Shown: positions 12,963 through 20,507 of the stretch, piece after piece
How the letters are laid out: the number at the start of each line of letters is the position of its first letter
How positions within the stretch are numbered: position 1 is the stretch's first letter
Source: Clostridia bacterium
GTDB lineage: Bacteria > Bacillota_A > Clostridia > Oscillospirales > CAG-382
DNA length: 20,507 nt
Direction of reading: 5' to 3'
NCBI GenBank assembly: GCA_017517985.1
Contig: JAFWWX010000111.1
Location: 1-20,507 of the forward strand
Translations under genes and position numbers: made by a program
Notes under the pieces: model-generated
Databases searched by the model: none
What the model saw: the letters and a program-made list of their open reading frames with translations, nothing else
Told to the model about the DNA's origin: nothing

Positions 12963-13757
12963 CTATTTTGACATATTCCATAGCTCAATTTTTTCCGAAT
13001 TATTAAGTAATGAAAGCTCTTTCCCACTTTCCTTTGCCTGTTCTTCCATTTTTCCGAAGCGACCGATGAACTTTTCGTTGGTTTTGTAAAGAGCTTCTTC
13101 AGCATTTACACCACACATCCTTGCAAGATTTGCAACTGCAAAAAGTAAATCTCCAATCTCCTGTGCAATTCCGTCAGCATTATTGTTGCTAATCTCTGTC
13201 TTTACTTCACCAAATTCCTCGGAAATCTTATCAATTGCACCGTCAACCTCCGGATACTCAAAACCGACTTTTGCCGCCTTTCCGCTAATTTTTGCAGCTC
13301 TCACAAGAGAAGGAAGTGACGCTGACACTCCACGCAGAGTATCTGTTGCGCTTTTCTGGGACTTCTCAGTTTTCTTTATTTCATCCCAGTTTTTAAGTAC
13401 CTCCTCGGAATTTTTCACCTTTACATCGGAAAAGATATGTGGATGACGAAGAATGAGCTTTTTGCATACACCGTCTGCCACGTCATCAAGATTATACTTT
13501 CCGGCTTCTTCTGCAATTCTTGCGTGGAACACCACCTGAAGAAGAACATCACCCAGTTCTTCCTTGATTATATCGTCATTGTCGGTATCTATTCCCTCTA
13601 CAACCTCATAGACCTCCTCAATGAAGTTATTGCGTATTGATTTATGGTCCTGTTCTCTGTCCCAGGGACATCCTCCCTCACCTCTGAGAATCTCCATTAT
13701 ATCACGAAGGTCGTCCGGGGTATATTTATCTTTTTTCAAAAGTGTTTCTACTGACAT
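12963..13757 (-). CDS. mazG: Nucleoside triphosphate pyrophosphohydrolase MazG
   Basis: A 264-residue protein with two MazG repeats, like the E. coli enzyme (263 aa). The first has the metal motif E47-E-V-Y-E51 and E67-L-G-D70 after GGCPWDREQDHKSI; the second has EEFGE (180-184) and E200-I-G-D203. It hydrolyses NTPs and dNTPs to the monophosphate and pyrophosphate, removing abnormal nucleotides and, in E. coli, influencing ppGpp levels. The N-terminal tetrapyrrole-methylase-like domain carried by Bacillus YabN is absent. ATG 13757 begins 21 bases after the flippase stop; a TTG at 13772 is possible but less likely. It is translationally close to the flippase gene upstream and precedes hup. Confidence 0.92.
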   Translation of the reverse strand: MSVETLLKKDKYTPDDLRDIMEILRGEGGCPWDREQDHKSIRNNFIEEVYEVVEGIDTDNDDIIKEELGDVLLQVVFHARIAEEAGKYNLDDVADGVCKKLILRHPHIFSDVKVKNSEEVLKNWDEIKKTEKSQKSATDTLRGVSASLPSLVRAAKISGKAAKVGFEYPEVDGAIDKISEEFGEVKTEISNNNADGIAQEIGDLLFAVANLARMCGVNAEEALYKTNEKFIGRFGKMEEQAKESGKELSLLNNSEKIELWNMSK

Positions 13758-13778
13758 TTTTTCACATCCCAATTTATT

Positions 13779-15431
13779 TTACATCATTTTTATTTTCTGT
13801 AAAAGAGAGCAAATCTTATTTCCCTTCGGGAGCATAACTATATCCTCTCTTACAAAGCCCTTCATTATACCAAGAGCCACAACATATATTATTCCCGCAA
13901 CGCCTACCGCCGGAACAAGACACACAAGCGCCCCGGTTCTTGAGCCAAGGGATTCCGGGATAATTTTCTCCACAAGTGAGTAAGTTACAAAAGCGCCTGA
14001 TCCGCACAGCACACTTGCAACAAAGGGTTTTAAGAAAATCTTTTTTACTTCCGGAATATATCCGGTAAACTTTATTACAAAAATTATATTCAGTACAATT
14101 ATTGTCAGATGGCAGGCAACAGTACTCAGTGCCGCACCGTTTATTCCCATTCCGGGAATACGGAGAAGGAAATATTCGGTTATACATTTTACAACTATTC
14201 CCACAAGTGCCGATATAATCGGGAACACTTCTCGTCTCCACGCCTGAAGAATGGAGTTTGTAATTGCTATCATAGCAAGGAAGAAGATTGATATTGATAC
14301 GATGGATAGGGCTGGTGCACAAATCTGGACATTTGTAAATCTCGTTCCCTCGATATAATTCTCAGCAAAAAGCGTTCTTATTATACCTTCAGAAACACAC
14401 GCCATTCCAAAGGTACAGGGAAATGCTATGAGCGACCCTATTCTGAAGGAGGAGTCTATAGTTGATTTGCACGCTGATTTATCCTTGGATGCAAAGGAGG
14501 TTGCAAGGTTCGGAAGAAGGCTTATTGCAAGAGGAGTAATAAGTGACGGCGGCATATCAAGTAACGATACAACTATTGACGAAAATGCTCCATATAACCT
14601 TCCGCCGACTTTAACATCAACACCGATATCACTAAGTCCGTTAACAATAAGAGAAGTATCCACTATTCTTGTAAGACCAGTAAGGCACGAACTTATGGCA
14701 ATAGGAATACAGATCATAATTAACTCGCTCAATATACTCTTTGTTGTTCTCAAAGGAGTCGTATCTTCTTCTGGTATTGATTCTTTTTTACGCTCCTTAA
14801 AATGATAAAACAAAGAGGCTATCAAGCTCAATAAAGTACCAATCGTAACTCCGGCTATAGCATAAGCAGCTGTGACTGATATATCAAAAATATCAATTAC
14901 AATTTTCGCTGCCGCAAGTCCTATAACAAGCTTCGATGTAGCCTCTATTACTTGAGCTATTGCAGAAAGATTCATATTTCTCTTACCTTGATAATATCCC
15001 CTGAATGTTGAAGATATACAAATAAAAAATAATGTTGGTGCAATAGCGTACATACTCTTGTATGAATCATACATTTTTACTGCTTTTGCAAATTCCTTTG
15101 CTACAAGCATCATTACCATCATTGCAACAAAACCAATTATCGAAAAAAATACAAGTGCAACTTTAAGTATTTTTTTTGTTTCACGTTGTTTTCTATTAGC
15201 TTGTGCAGTGGAAACCATTCTGGAAATTGCAACCGGAATACCTGCAGTAGAAATTAAATAAATAGTTACATACAGACTATACGCACTATTAAAGCATTTC
15301 ATACCGTCTTCGCCAAGAATATTGGTAAGTGGTATTCTGTATATTGCACCTATAACCTTAACAATCAGGTTTGATATTAAAAGAACCATTGCTCCTATTA
15401 GCAGGTTCTGTCCCTTTGCGTTTTTTCTCAA
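13779..15431 (-). CDS. SpoVB/MurJ-like polysaccharide flippase (MOP family)
   Basis: A 550-residue integral membrane protein with about 14 hydrophobic segments, typical of the MATE/MOP superfamily. It begins LLIGAMVLLISNLIVKVIGAIYRIPLTNILGEDGM, the hallmark of the SpoVB/YabM branch, and includes SAYSLYVTIYLISTAGIPVAISRMVS. SpoVB-type proteins are implicated in lipid II or polysaccharide export during spore cortex formation. In Bacillus, yabM occupies the same place next to mazG (yabN). The start is a TTG at 15431 with ggaggg 7-8 bases upstream; no better ATG exists before the first helix. It follows hemZ by 14 bases and overlaps no neighbour. Whether it is sporulation-specific or vegetative cannot be decided. 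Confidence 0.88.
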   Translation of the reverse strand: MRKNAKGQNLLIGAMVLLISNLIVKVIGAIYRIPLTNILGEDGMKCFNSAYSLYVTIYLISTAGIPVAISRMVSTAQANRKQRETKKILKVALVFFSIIGFVAMMVMMLVAKEFAKAVKMYDSYKSMYAIAPTLFFICISSTFRGYYQGKRNMNLSAIAQVIEATSKLVIGLAAAKIVIDIFDISVTAAYAIAGVTIGTLLSLIASLFYHFKERKKESIPEEDTTPLRTTKSILSELIMICIPIAISSCLTGLTRIVDTSLIVNGLSDIGVDVKVGGRLYGAFSSIVVSLLDMPPSLITPLAISLLPNLATSFASKDKSACKSTIDSSFRIGSLIAFPCTFGMACVSEGIIRTLFAENYIEGTRFTNVQICAPALSIVSISIFFLAMIAITNSILQAWRREVFPIISALVGIVVKCITEYFLLRIPGMGINGAALSTVACHLTIIVLNIIFVIKFTGYIPEVKKIFLKPFVASVLCGSGAFVTYSLVEKIIPESLGSRTGALVCLVPAVGVAGIIYVVALGIMKGFVREDIVMLPKGNKICSLLQKIKMM

Positions 15432-15445
15432 GGATTTCCCTCCAA

Positions 15446-16924
15446 TTAGTTAAAATGCTCGCTGTAAAATCTTCTTACAGCTTCAGTATCAAGACGTTTA
15501 TCTACTTTCCCCAGATATTCATAGGGGTATTTCTGTTCAAACAATCTTTCAATTGTCTTTCTGTCCGGCGAAACAAGCTTTGTTACAGCCCCTGCACCTG
15601 CCGAAAATACGGTATGAAATTCCTCCATCATAAGAATGTTGTAAAGACATTCCTTTCCGGGCTTTGCATAGCCGGTATTTTCCAGGTTTCCGACAGTATT
15701 TTTCTGTCTGTAGATATAGTAAGGTAAATAATTTTCACATTTAAGTTTCCTCTGTGCATAGTCAAGCATATTTCTGACCTTTATTCCCTCACCGAGAAGC
15801 TCAAATTCCCCAAGAGTTTTAAGCTCCGAGGATTTTTTTAGTGTCAGGGAGTGAACAGTGACATTCTCCACTCCTGTAGCTGTCACTCTGTCAAGACTTT
15901 CGCAGAAGCTCTCATAGCTTTCTGTGGGAAGTCCTGCAATAAGGTCGGTGTTTATGCTGTCAAAGCCAACTTCTCTTGCCATATACAGCTTTTCGAGATA
16001 ATCAGAAAATGTATGTTTTCTTCCCACAACACGGAGTACTTCATCATTTGCCGTCTGGGTATTTATGCTGATTCTTCCGACTCCAAGGGATTTGAGTGCA
16101 GATAACTTTTCATATGTAACAGTATCCGGTCTTCCCGCTTCAAAGGTGAATTCACGGCAAGTGCTCATATCAAAACCTTCGTTTATACAGGAAATCAGTC
16201 TTTTTATCTGCTCCTCGGTAAGTATTGACGGTGTTCCACCGCCAATATATACGGAATAAAGCTCAAGTCCTATCTCCCGTGTAAGTATAGCTATAATCTT
16301 TATATCCGAAATAAGTCTTTCGAGATATTCCGGTATCATAGACAGAAGTCTTTCTGTTGAGCAGGAAACAAAGGAGCAATAACTGCACCTTGACGGGCAG
16401 AAAGGAACGGATATGTAAAGGCTGAATGTTTTTTTATCAAGGCTATGAAGAAGTGTTCTTTCCCTTGATGCTATTTCTGTCAGAACATCCACCTTTTCCT
16501 CGTCCATCATATAAGCGTTGCCGAAAATATCTTTTATTTCGCCCCTCGTAAATCCACGCTCAAGGTATGATAGTGCAAGTTTTGCAGGCCTTATTCCCGT
16601 AATTATACCAAATGGAGACTTAAAGCCGTATACTCTTTCTGCACAATCACAGAAAGCACGTCCAACAACTGTTTTCGCAATATTTATTCCATCTGGGTAT
16701 TTTTTATATTCGTTTTCCGAATATGTGCTGTCGCATACCTTTCCGTTATCGGAAAGTCTTACATAAGAGATAATTTTTCCGTCTTTTTCTTCGGCACGCA
16801 CATAAAGCTGTGACTTTGAGGTATCGTTTTTTCCAAAAACCTCACACGGTCGGTACAAAAGCACCAGCGTCTGCAGATAAAACTCACTCAAAGAGCCAAT
16901 ATTTGATTCAAGTTGTATTTTCAA
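15446..16924 (-). CDS. hemZ: Radical SAM coproporphyrinogen III dehydrogenase-like protein HemZ
   Basis: A 492-residue HemZ-type protein. After an N-terminal region of about 165 residues specific to HemZ (containing GIITGIRPAKLALSYLE, 106-122), the radical SAM core starts FSLYISVPFCPSRCSYCSF with the 4Fe-4S ligands Cys176, Cys180 and Cys183 in CxxxCxxC. Further core motifs are YIGGGTPSIL and RISINTQTANDEVL, in which the HemN-family SxGxQS segment is replaced by SINTQT. HemZ is annotated as an oxygen-independent coproporphyrinogen oxidase, but many Clostridia carrying it lack heme synthesis, so the substrate is uncertain. The start is TTG at 16924 with ggagg 7 bases upstream. It lies 43 bases downstream of dtd, a common linkage. 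Confidence 0.9.
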   Translation of the reverse strand: MKIQLESNIGSLSEFYLQTLVLLYRPCEVFGKNDTSKSQLYVRAEEKDGKIISYVRLSDNGKVCDSTYSENEYKKYPDGINIAKTVVGRAFCDCAERVYGFKSPFGIITGIRPAKLALSYLERGFTRGEIKDIFGNAYMMDEEKVDVLTEIASRERTLLHSLDKKTFSLYISVPFCPSRCSYCSFVSCSTERLLSMIPEYLERLISDIKIIAILTREIGLELYSVYIGGGTPSILTEEQIKRLISCINEGFDMSTCREFTFEAGRPDTVTYEKLSALKSLGVGRISINTQTANDEVLRVVGRKHTFSDYLEKLYMAREVGFDSINTDLIAGLPTESYESFCESLDRVTATGVENVTVHSLTLKKSSELKTLGEFELLGEGIKVRNMLDYAQRKLKCENYLPYYIYRQKNTVGNLENTGYAKPGKECLYNILMMEEFHTVFSAGAGAVTKLVSPDRKTIERLFEQKYPYEYLGKVDKRLDTEAVRRFYSEHFN

Positions 16925-16967
16925 GCTCTGCCTCCGTTTGCTCTAATATATGCCACCGGCACAGATA

Positions 16968-17441
16968 TTATTTCTTCTTAAGGTCCGCTGAATCAATTAT
17001 CAGTGTTACAGGTCCATTATTTTCTATTTGCACGTGCATATGTGCTCCGAAAACTCCGGTCTCTACTCTTAAATTGTGAACCTTTCTGAGTCTTTCGCAG
17101 AAGTCCTCGTAGAGCTTGTTTGCCACATCCGGTGCTGCCGCACCGAAGAACTCGGGTCTATTACCGTGGGAGCAGTTTCCGCAAAGTGTAAAATTTGATA
17201 CCACCATTACTGCGGTTTCTGTTCCTCTTTCCGCCAACTGCGAAAGTGAGAGATTCATCTTATCATTTTCATCGGTAAAGATTCTGAGCTTTGCTATTTT
17301 GTCGCAAAGCACCTCCATATCCTTTTCGGTATCACCGTCCGCAACACCCAAAAGCACCATAAAACCTACACCTATTGATGAATATTCTTTTTCATCAATT
17401 ATCATATTTGCGTAATTTACACGCTGTACTATTGCTTTCAT
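16968..17441 (-). CDS. dtd: D-aminoacyl-tRNA deacylase
   Basis: A 157-residue Dtd that hydrolyses D-amino acids (and glycine mischarged on tRNA-Ala) from tRNA. It starts MKAIVQRVNYANMIID. The signature loops are NNGPVTLIID (Gly143-Pro144 is the cis-Gly-Pro chirality filter) and VSNFTLCGNC (81-90), where the usual SQFTL reads SNFTL: Gln is replaced by Asn83 while Thr85 is kept. EVLCDKIAKLRIFTDENDKMN is also typical. The ATG at 17441 is favoured over the in-frame 17477 because the ggaaggga site lies before it and homologues begin M(K/R)A(V/I)(V/I)QRV. It is separated from relA by 133 bases containing three hairpins. Confidence 0.93.
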   Translation of the reverse strand: MKAIVQRVNYANMIIDEKEYSSIGVGFMVLLGVADGDTEKDMEVLCDKIAKLRIFTDENDKMNLSLSQLAERGTETAVMVVSNFTLCGNCSHGNRPEFFGAAAPDVANKLYEDFCERLRKVHNLRVETGVFGAHMHVQIENNGPVTLIIDSADLKKK

Positions 17442-17448
17442 TTTAATC

Positions 17449-17555
17449 GTCCCTTCCGCCGCACAATGGCGGCACAAAAAGATATTAAAAATTCCGCAGG
17501 AATTTTTGGGCGTGAAATATCTATACTTGAATAAGCAGATAGTTGTTTTTCACGC
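17449..17555 (-). promoter_or_regulatory. Three stacked hairpins between relA and dtd
   Basis: In transcription order on the minus strand: (a) a long stem gcgtgaaa…tttcacgc (17555-17548 with 17517-17510) with an inner tatct/agata helix; (b) a perfect 9-bp stem with loop tgc, aaaaattcc/ggaattttt (17507-17499/17495-17487), followed by aatatcttttt, terminator-like; (c) gccgc/gcggc (17473-17469/17462-17458), ending directly before the dtd ribosome binding site. The pairings are seen in the sequence; whether they attenuate dtd, process the mRNA or set its level is inference. No T-box specifier or known riboswitch core was recognised. Confidence 0.5.
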
Positions 17556-17574
17556 TATTATCCTTATAAATATA

Positions 17575-19812
17575 TTACGAGAAACCTCTCTGTACATCTA
17601 TTACATCGGGGATTCTTCTTATTCTTGAAACCATTGCATTTATATGCTCTGCACCCTTGGTTGTCACAGTAACATTTATTATAATGTTTTCCTTGCCGGA
17701 CATTCTTGTGTTAACTGCGTGAACAGGTACTCTCAGTTCTTCAAACATTTCTGTTATGCTACTCAGAACCTTCAGAGAGTAGTTTGCATAAACAGTCAGA
17801 AGTGCTTCAAAGCTTCTTGTGCCGGACGCATTTTCCACAGCTGCCCTTGCCCAACGAACACTTACCCATCTGTCCTTTTCCTCGGACTTTTCAAGTGCCG
17901 AAACTGCATTAGGGCAATCATATTTGTGAATGGAAACTCCAAATCCCCTTGTTACAAAGCCGATTATTTCGTCTCCGGGAAGCGGATTGCAACACTTTGC
18001 AAATCTTACCTGACAGTTATCTATGCTGTCAACAATAACACTTTGTACTGCTGTACTTTCCTTTTCTTTCTGACGATTCTTTTCGGCATTCTTTATTTTC
18101 TCAAGGTTTCTGTCTTCAATGGCTTTCTGCTGTGCCTCTGATATTTCCGGCTTTACTACTCTCTCAAACTCGTCCTTGAGTCTGCCCTCATATTTTGTTA
18201 CGGAAATACCGCCATAACCAATATTGTTGAAGAAGTCATCTATTGTAAGAACACCGATTCTTTTTGCGACATTGGCAACAATTTCGTTTCTCTGCTGTTC
18301 AGAAAAGGTTCTGCCAAAACGGCGTAGAAGCTTATCTACTTCGTTTTTACCCTCAACAATATTTTCATCACGCTTTTCGCGTTTGAACCACTGACGGATT
18401 TTATTCTTTGCCTCAGCGGTCTTTACTATTTTAAGCCAGTCACGACTGGGGCCCTTTGATGCAGACGAGGTTATAACATCAACAATCTGTCCTGTTTCAA
18501 GAACAGTATCAATAGGCACAATCATTCCGTTTACTTTCGCACCTATCATAGAGTTTCCAACCGCCGAATGAATGTTGTAGGCAAAATCTATGGGCGTTGA
18601 ACCTGAGGGCAGATTTACAACATCGCCCTTTGGAGTGAACACAAAGGTTTCATCTTCAAACAGGTCAATCTTCAAGGGGCGCAAAAATTCATCAGCATCG
18701 CCTGTGTCATCACCCGTTTCAAGGAGTGTTCTTATCCAACGAAGCTTTTGGGATATATTTTCTTTATCGCTCTCGCCGGATTTGTATTTCCAATGAGCCG
18801 CAAGACCGTATTCCGCTATCTCATGCATTTCCCTTGTTCTTATCTGCACTTCAAAGGGTATACCGTGTTTACTCATAACTGTGGTATGAAGCGAACGGTA
18901 CAGATTAGGCTTAGGGTTTGAAATATAGTCCTTGAATCTTCCGGGGATAAGTCTAAAGTTCTCGTGGATGATACCAAGCACCGTATAACAGTCAAGCTCT
19001 GTGTCCACAATTACTCGCATTGCATAAAAGTCGTATATCTGGTCAAAGGTCTTGTTCTGATTATACTTTTTCTTATATATTGAATATATTGTTTTGACTC
19101 TGCCGGAAATCTCATACTTTATGTTGTTCTTGCGAAGCTCGTCCTCAACCTGAATTTGTGCGTTTTCAAGGAAGTTCTTGTTTTCACCGTATCTCTGCTG
19201 GATATCATTGTTTACTTCGTCATATCCGATAGGGTCAAGATACTTAAGCGACAGATTTTCAAGCTCTGCCTTGATTTTTCTGATACCTAGCCTGTGTGCA
19301 AGCGGAGCATAAACATGCATGGTTTCAAGAGCAATAAGCCTTTGCTTTGGCTCTGATTTCGCAGAGAGAGTTCTCATGTTGTGAAGTCTATCGCAAAGTT
19401 TTATAAAGATTACCCTTATATCCTTTGACATTGCCAGGAACATTTTACGAAGATTCTCAATGCTTTCGTCTTCCTTTTCGGCAAACTGGATTCCGGTAAG
19501 CTTTGTTAGTCCCTCAACAAGCTCAAGGACCTCCTGGCCAAAGTCTTTCTTTATATACTCTATATCCACCTTTCCCTCACAATCCTCAAGGGTATCGTGA
19601 AGAAGTGCAGCACATACGGACTCGCTGTCCATACCGAGCTTTACCGTAAGAAGTGCAACAGCTACCGGATGACTTATGTACGGTTCACCGGATTTACGCA
19701 TCTGTCCCTCATGCATAAGGTCTGCGTAGTCATATGCACGTTTTATTTTTTCTATATCGTAGTTTCGGTTTGTTTTCTCAACAGCTTCTTTTAACTGTTC
19801 AAAATAATCCAC
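17575..19812 (-). CDS. relA: Bifunctional (p)ppGpp synthetase/hydrolase (RelA/SpoT family)
   Basis: A 745-residue long RSH enzyme. The N-terminal HD hydrolase (about 20-155) has His48 in SGEPYISHPV, His72-Asp73 in ALLHDTLED and KLCDRLHNMRT. The synthetase (about 225-345) has GRVKTIYSIYKK, the RFKDYI loop (292-297; an RxKD loop, as in bifunctional enzymes, rather than ExDD) and EVQIRTREMHEIAEYGLAAHWKYK. TGS follows (about 388-450, VFTPKGDVVNLPSGSTPIDFAYNIHS), then the conserved helical/zinc-finger-like region with CCNPLPGDEI and a C-terminal ACT domain (about 670-745). It senses starved ribosomes and sets (p)ppGpp. The start is GTG at 19812, preceded by ggtggtg. It follows recJ by 22 bases, probably one operon. 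Confidence 0.95.
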   Translation of the reverse strand: MDYFEQLKEAVEKTNRNYDIEKIKRAYDYADLMHEGQMRKSGEPYISHPVAVALLTVKLGMDSESVCAALLHDTLEDCEGKVDIEYIKKDFGQEVLELVEGLTKLTGIQFAEKEDESIENLRKMFLAMSKDIRVIFIKLCDRLHNMRTLSAKSEPKQRLIALETMHVYAPLAHRLGIRKIKAELENLSLKYLDPIGYDEVNNDIQQRYGENKNFLENAQIQVEDELRKNNIKYEISGRVKTIYSIYKKKYNQNKTFDQIYDFYAMRVIVDTELDCYTVLGIIHENFRLIPGRFKDYISNPKPNLYRSLHTTVMSKHGIPFEVQIRTREMHEIAEYGLAAHWKYKSGESDKENISQKLRWIRTLLETGDDTGDADEFLRPLKIDLFEDETFVFTPKGDVVNLPSGSTPIDFAYNIHSAVGNSMIGAKVNGMIVPIDTVLETGQIVDVITSSASKGPSRDWLKIVKTAEAKNKIRQWFKREKRDENIVEGKNEVDKLLRRFGRTFSEQQRNEIVANVAKRIGVLTIDDFFNNIGYGGISVTKYEGRLKDEFERVVKPEISEAQQKAIEDRNLEKIKNAEKNRQKEKESTAVQSVIVDSIDNCQVRFAKCCNPLPGDEIIGFVTRGFGVSIHKYDCPNAVSALEKSEEKDRWVSVRWARAAVENASGTRSFEALLTVYANYSLKVLSSITEMFEELRVPVHAVNTRMSGKENIIINVTVTTKGAEHINAMVSRIRRIPDVIDVQRGFS

Positions 19813-19834
19813 GTTATTTCACCACCATTCGGTA

Positions 19835-20507
19835 TTACTGCTGTATGTTTCTTGCCCGCATAAGTACCTTCGAGCTTTCTATATCCACCTTGCCACATTC
19901 TTTTACAACCGTTATTTTCATTATAAGGTCGTCTGTCTTTGAAAGAATCACAAGTCCGAGCTCGCGGAAAACCTCAAGAATCACTCCAAGTACCGGGCAG
20001 GATATATTATGCTCTGTTGCCCTACTTATTTTATCTGAAAGTATATAAAGATTTACACCTTCTAAAAGATATTCAGAATTTGCCCTTAAATATTTATATA
20101 CCGTTCTACACAGGCTAATTTCCGGTACAAACCCGGTATTTCTGCCCTCAAGGATAGAGTGCATTATCTCTGTATAATACACGCATTTTTCAGCATCCCT
20201 TTTGCACAGACGAACACCTCTTATTATAAGCTGTGGAGTTCGCTCTCCTCTGAATTCATTTATGTCAAGATTGAAAAGAATATCTATACATCCCGATTGC
20301 GGAACAGCAAAGCTGTCTCCGGGATACCCGAAAAGAAGTGCATCAAACTGCTTTCCGTCCTTTTCCACAACAAGCTTTGTGTGCTTATTCTGTCCGAGAG
20401 ATATTACATTCTTCACTACAGCATCTCTCATATAAAGCAGCGGAACCGGATTTGATGTCCCAAAGGGTTCAAGTCCTGACAACTCGTCACAAAGCTCAAG
20501 AGTTATA
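19835..20507 (-). CDS. recJ: Single-stranded-DNA-specific exonuclease RecJ, C-terminal part (cut by window edge)
   Basis: About 223 residues of the C-terminal end; the gene continues beyond the right edge. The frame opens with ITLELCDELSGLEPFGTSNPVPLL, matching the RecJ ELxxLxPFGxGNPxPxF motif before its OB-fold domain, which follows (about LYMRDAVVKNVISLGQNKHTKL…FDALLFGY…IDILFNLDINEFRGERTPQLIIRGVRL). The last 100 residues are the less conserved Firmicutes extension containing helix-turn-helix-like RTVYKYLRAN. RecJ degrades single-stranded DNA 5' to 3' in recombinational and mismatch repair; the catalytic DHH/DHHA1 domains lie outside the window. The placement recJ then relA is a common clostridial order. 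The start cannot be assigned. Confidence 0.9.
   Translation of the reverse strand, partial: ITLELCDELSGLEPFGTSNPVPLLYMRDAVVKNVISLGQNKHTKLVVEKDGKQFDALLFGYPGDSFAVPQSGCIDILFNLDINEFRGERTPQLIIRGVRLCKRDAEKCVYYTEIMHSILEGRNTGFVPEISLCRTVYKYLRANSEYLLEGVNLYILSDKISRATEHNISCPVLGVILEVFRELGLVILSKTDDLIMKITVVKECGKVDIESSKVLMRARNIQQ

Overview
The window reads as chromosome of a low-GC, endospore-forming member of the Clostridia, most likely Oscillospiraceae/Ruminococcus-like. The evidence is the linkage relA-dtd-hemZ, the sporulation genes yabP and yabQ, the order flippase-mazG-hup-rqcP-yabP-yabQ-divIC, and a biotin-dependent Na+-pumping decarboxylase operon with a separate carrier protein. No rRNA, tRNA, CRISPR array or complete mobile element is visible.

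Layout. (1) 1-3391, plus strand, looks accessory: the last codons of an IS3-family transposase at the left edge, then four genes without a shared pathway: a small two-helix membrane protein, a lipoprotein with a WG-like C-terminus, a P-loop kinase-like protein, and a circularly permuted papain-like (YiiX/NlpC-like) protein. Two of these have near-perfect TTGACA-17-TATAAT promoters with extended -10 elements. (2) 3392-3829, minus: a GNAT acetyltransferase converging on the block above, with a promoter whose -35 is overlapped by an inverted repeat. (3) 4008-8026, minus: a four-gene Na+-translocating decarboxylase operon, transcribed as gamma (OadG), biotin carrier, beta (OadB, with an unusual secreted N-terminal domain) and alpha (OadA carboxyltransferase without its own biotin domain). 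(4) 8289-8957, minus: an HD-domain hydrolase with promoter and terminator. (5) 9066-9327: a non-coding, multi-hairpin element downstream of hpf. (6) 9330-9854, minus: long-form hibernation factor hpf with its own promoter. (7) 10029-20507, minus: a long housekeeping and sporulation run, in transcription order recJ (partial), relA, dtd, hemZ, SpoVB-like flippase, mazG, hup (own promoter), rqcP, yabP, yabQ, divIC and a Fe-S fumarase alpha subunit.

How the genes fit together. The decarboxylase operon would couple decarboxylation of a C4 dicarboxylate such as oxaloacetate (or a CoA-thioester) to Na+ export; the fumarase alpha subunit also belongs to anaerobic C4 metabolism but has no beta partner here. 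RelA makes and degrades (p)ppGpp, and Hpf dimerises idle ribosomes, so two stringent or stationary-phase functions are close together. Dtd (D-aminoacyl-tRNA proofreading), RqcP (stalled-ribosome quality control) and MazG (nucleotide clean-up) are quality-control functions; YabP, YabQ and the flippase serve spore envelope formation; DivIC serves division.

The items most worth a second look are the 9066-9327 structured element with outward-facing terminators at both ends, the signal-peptide-bearing domain fused to OadB, the orphan fumarase alpha subunit, the in-frame 9-bp tandem repeat at the DivIC N-terminus, and the three stacked hairpins between relA and dtd. I see no clear, complete, novel defence or mobile system here.
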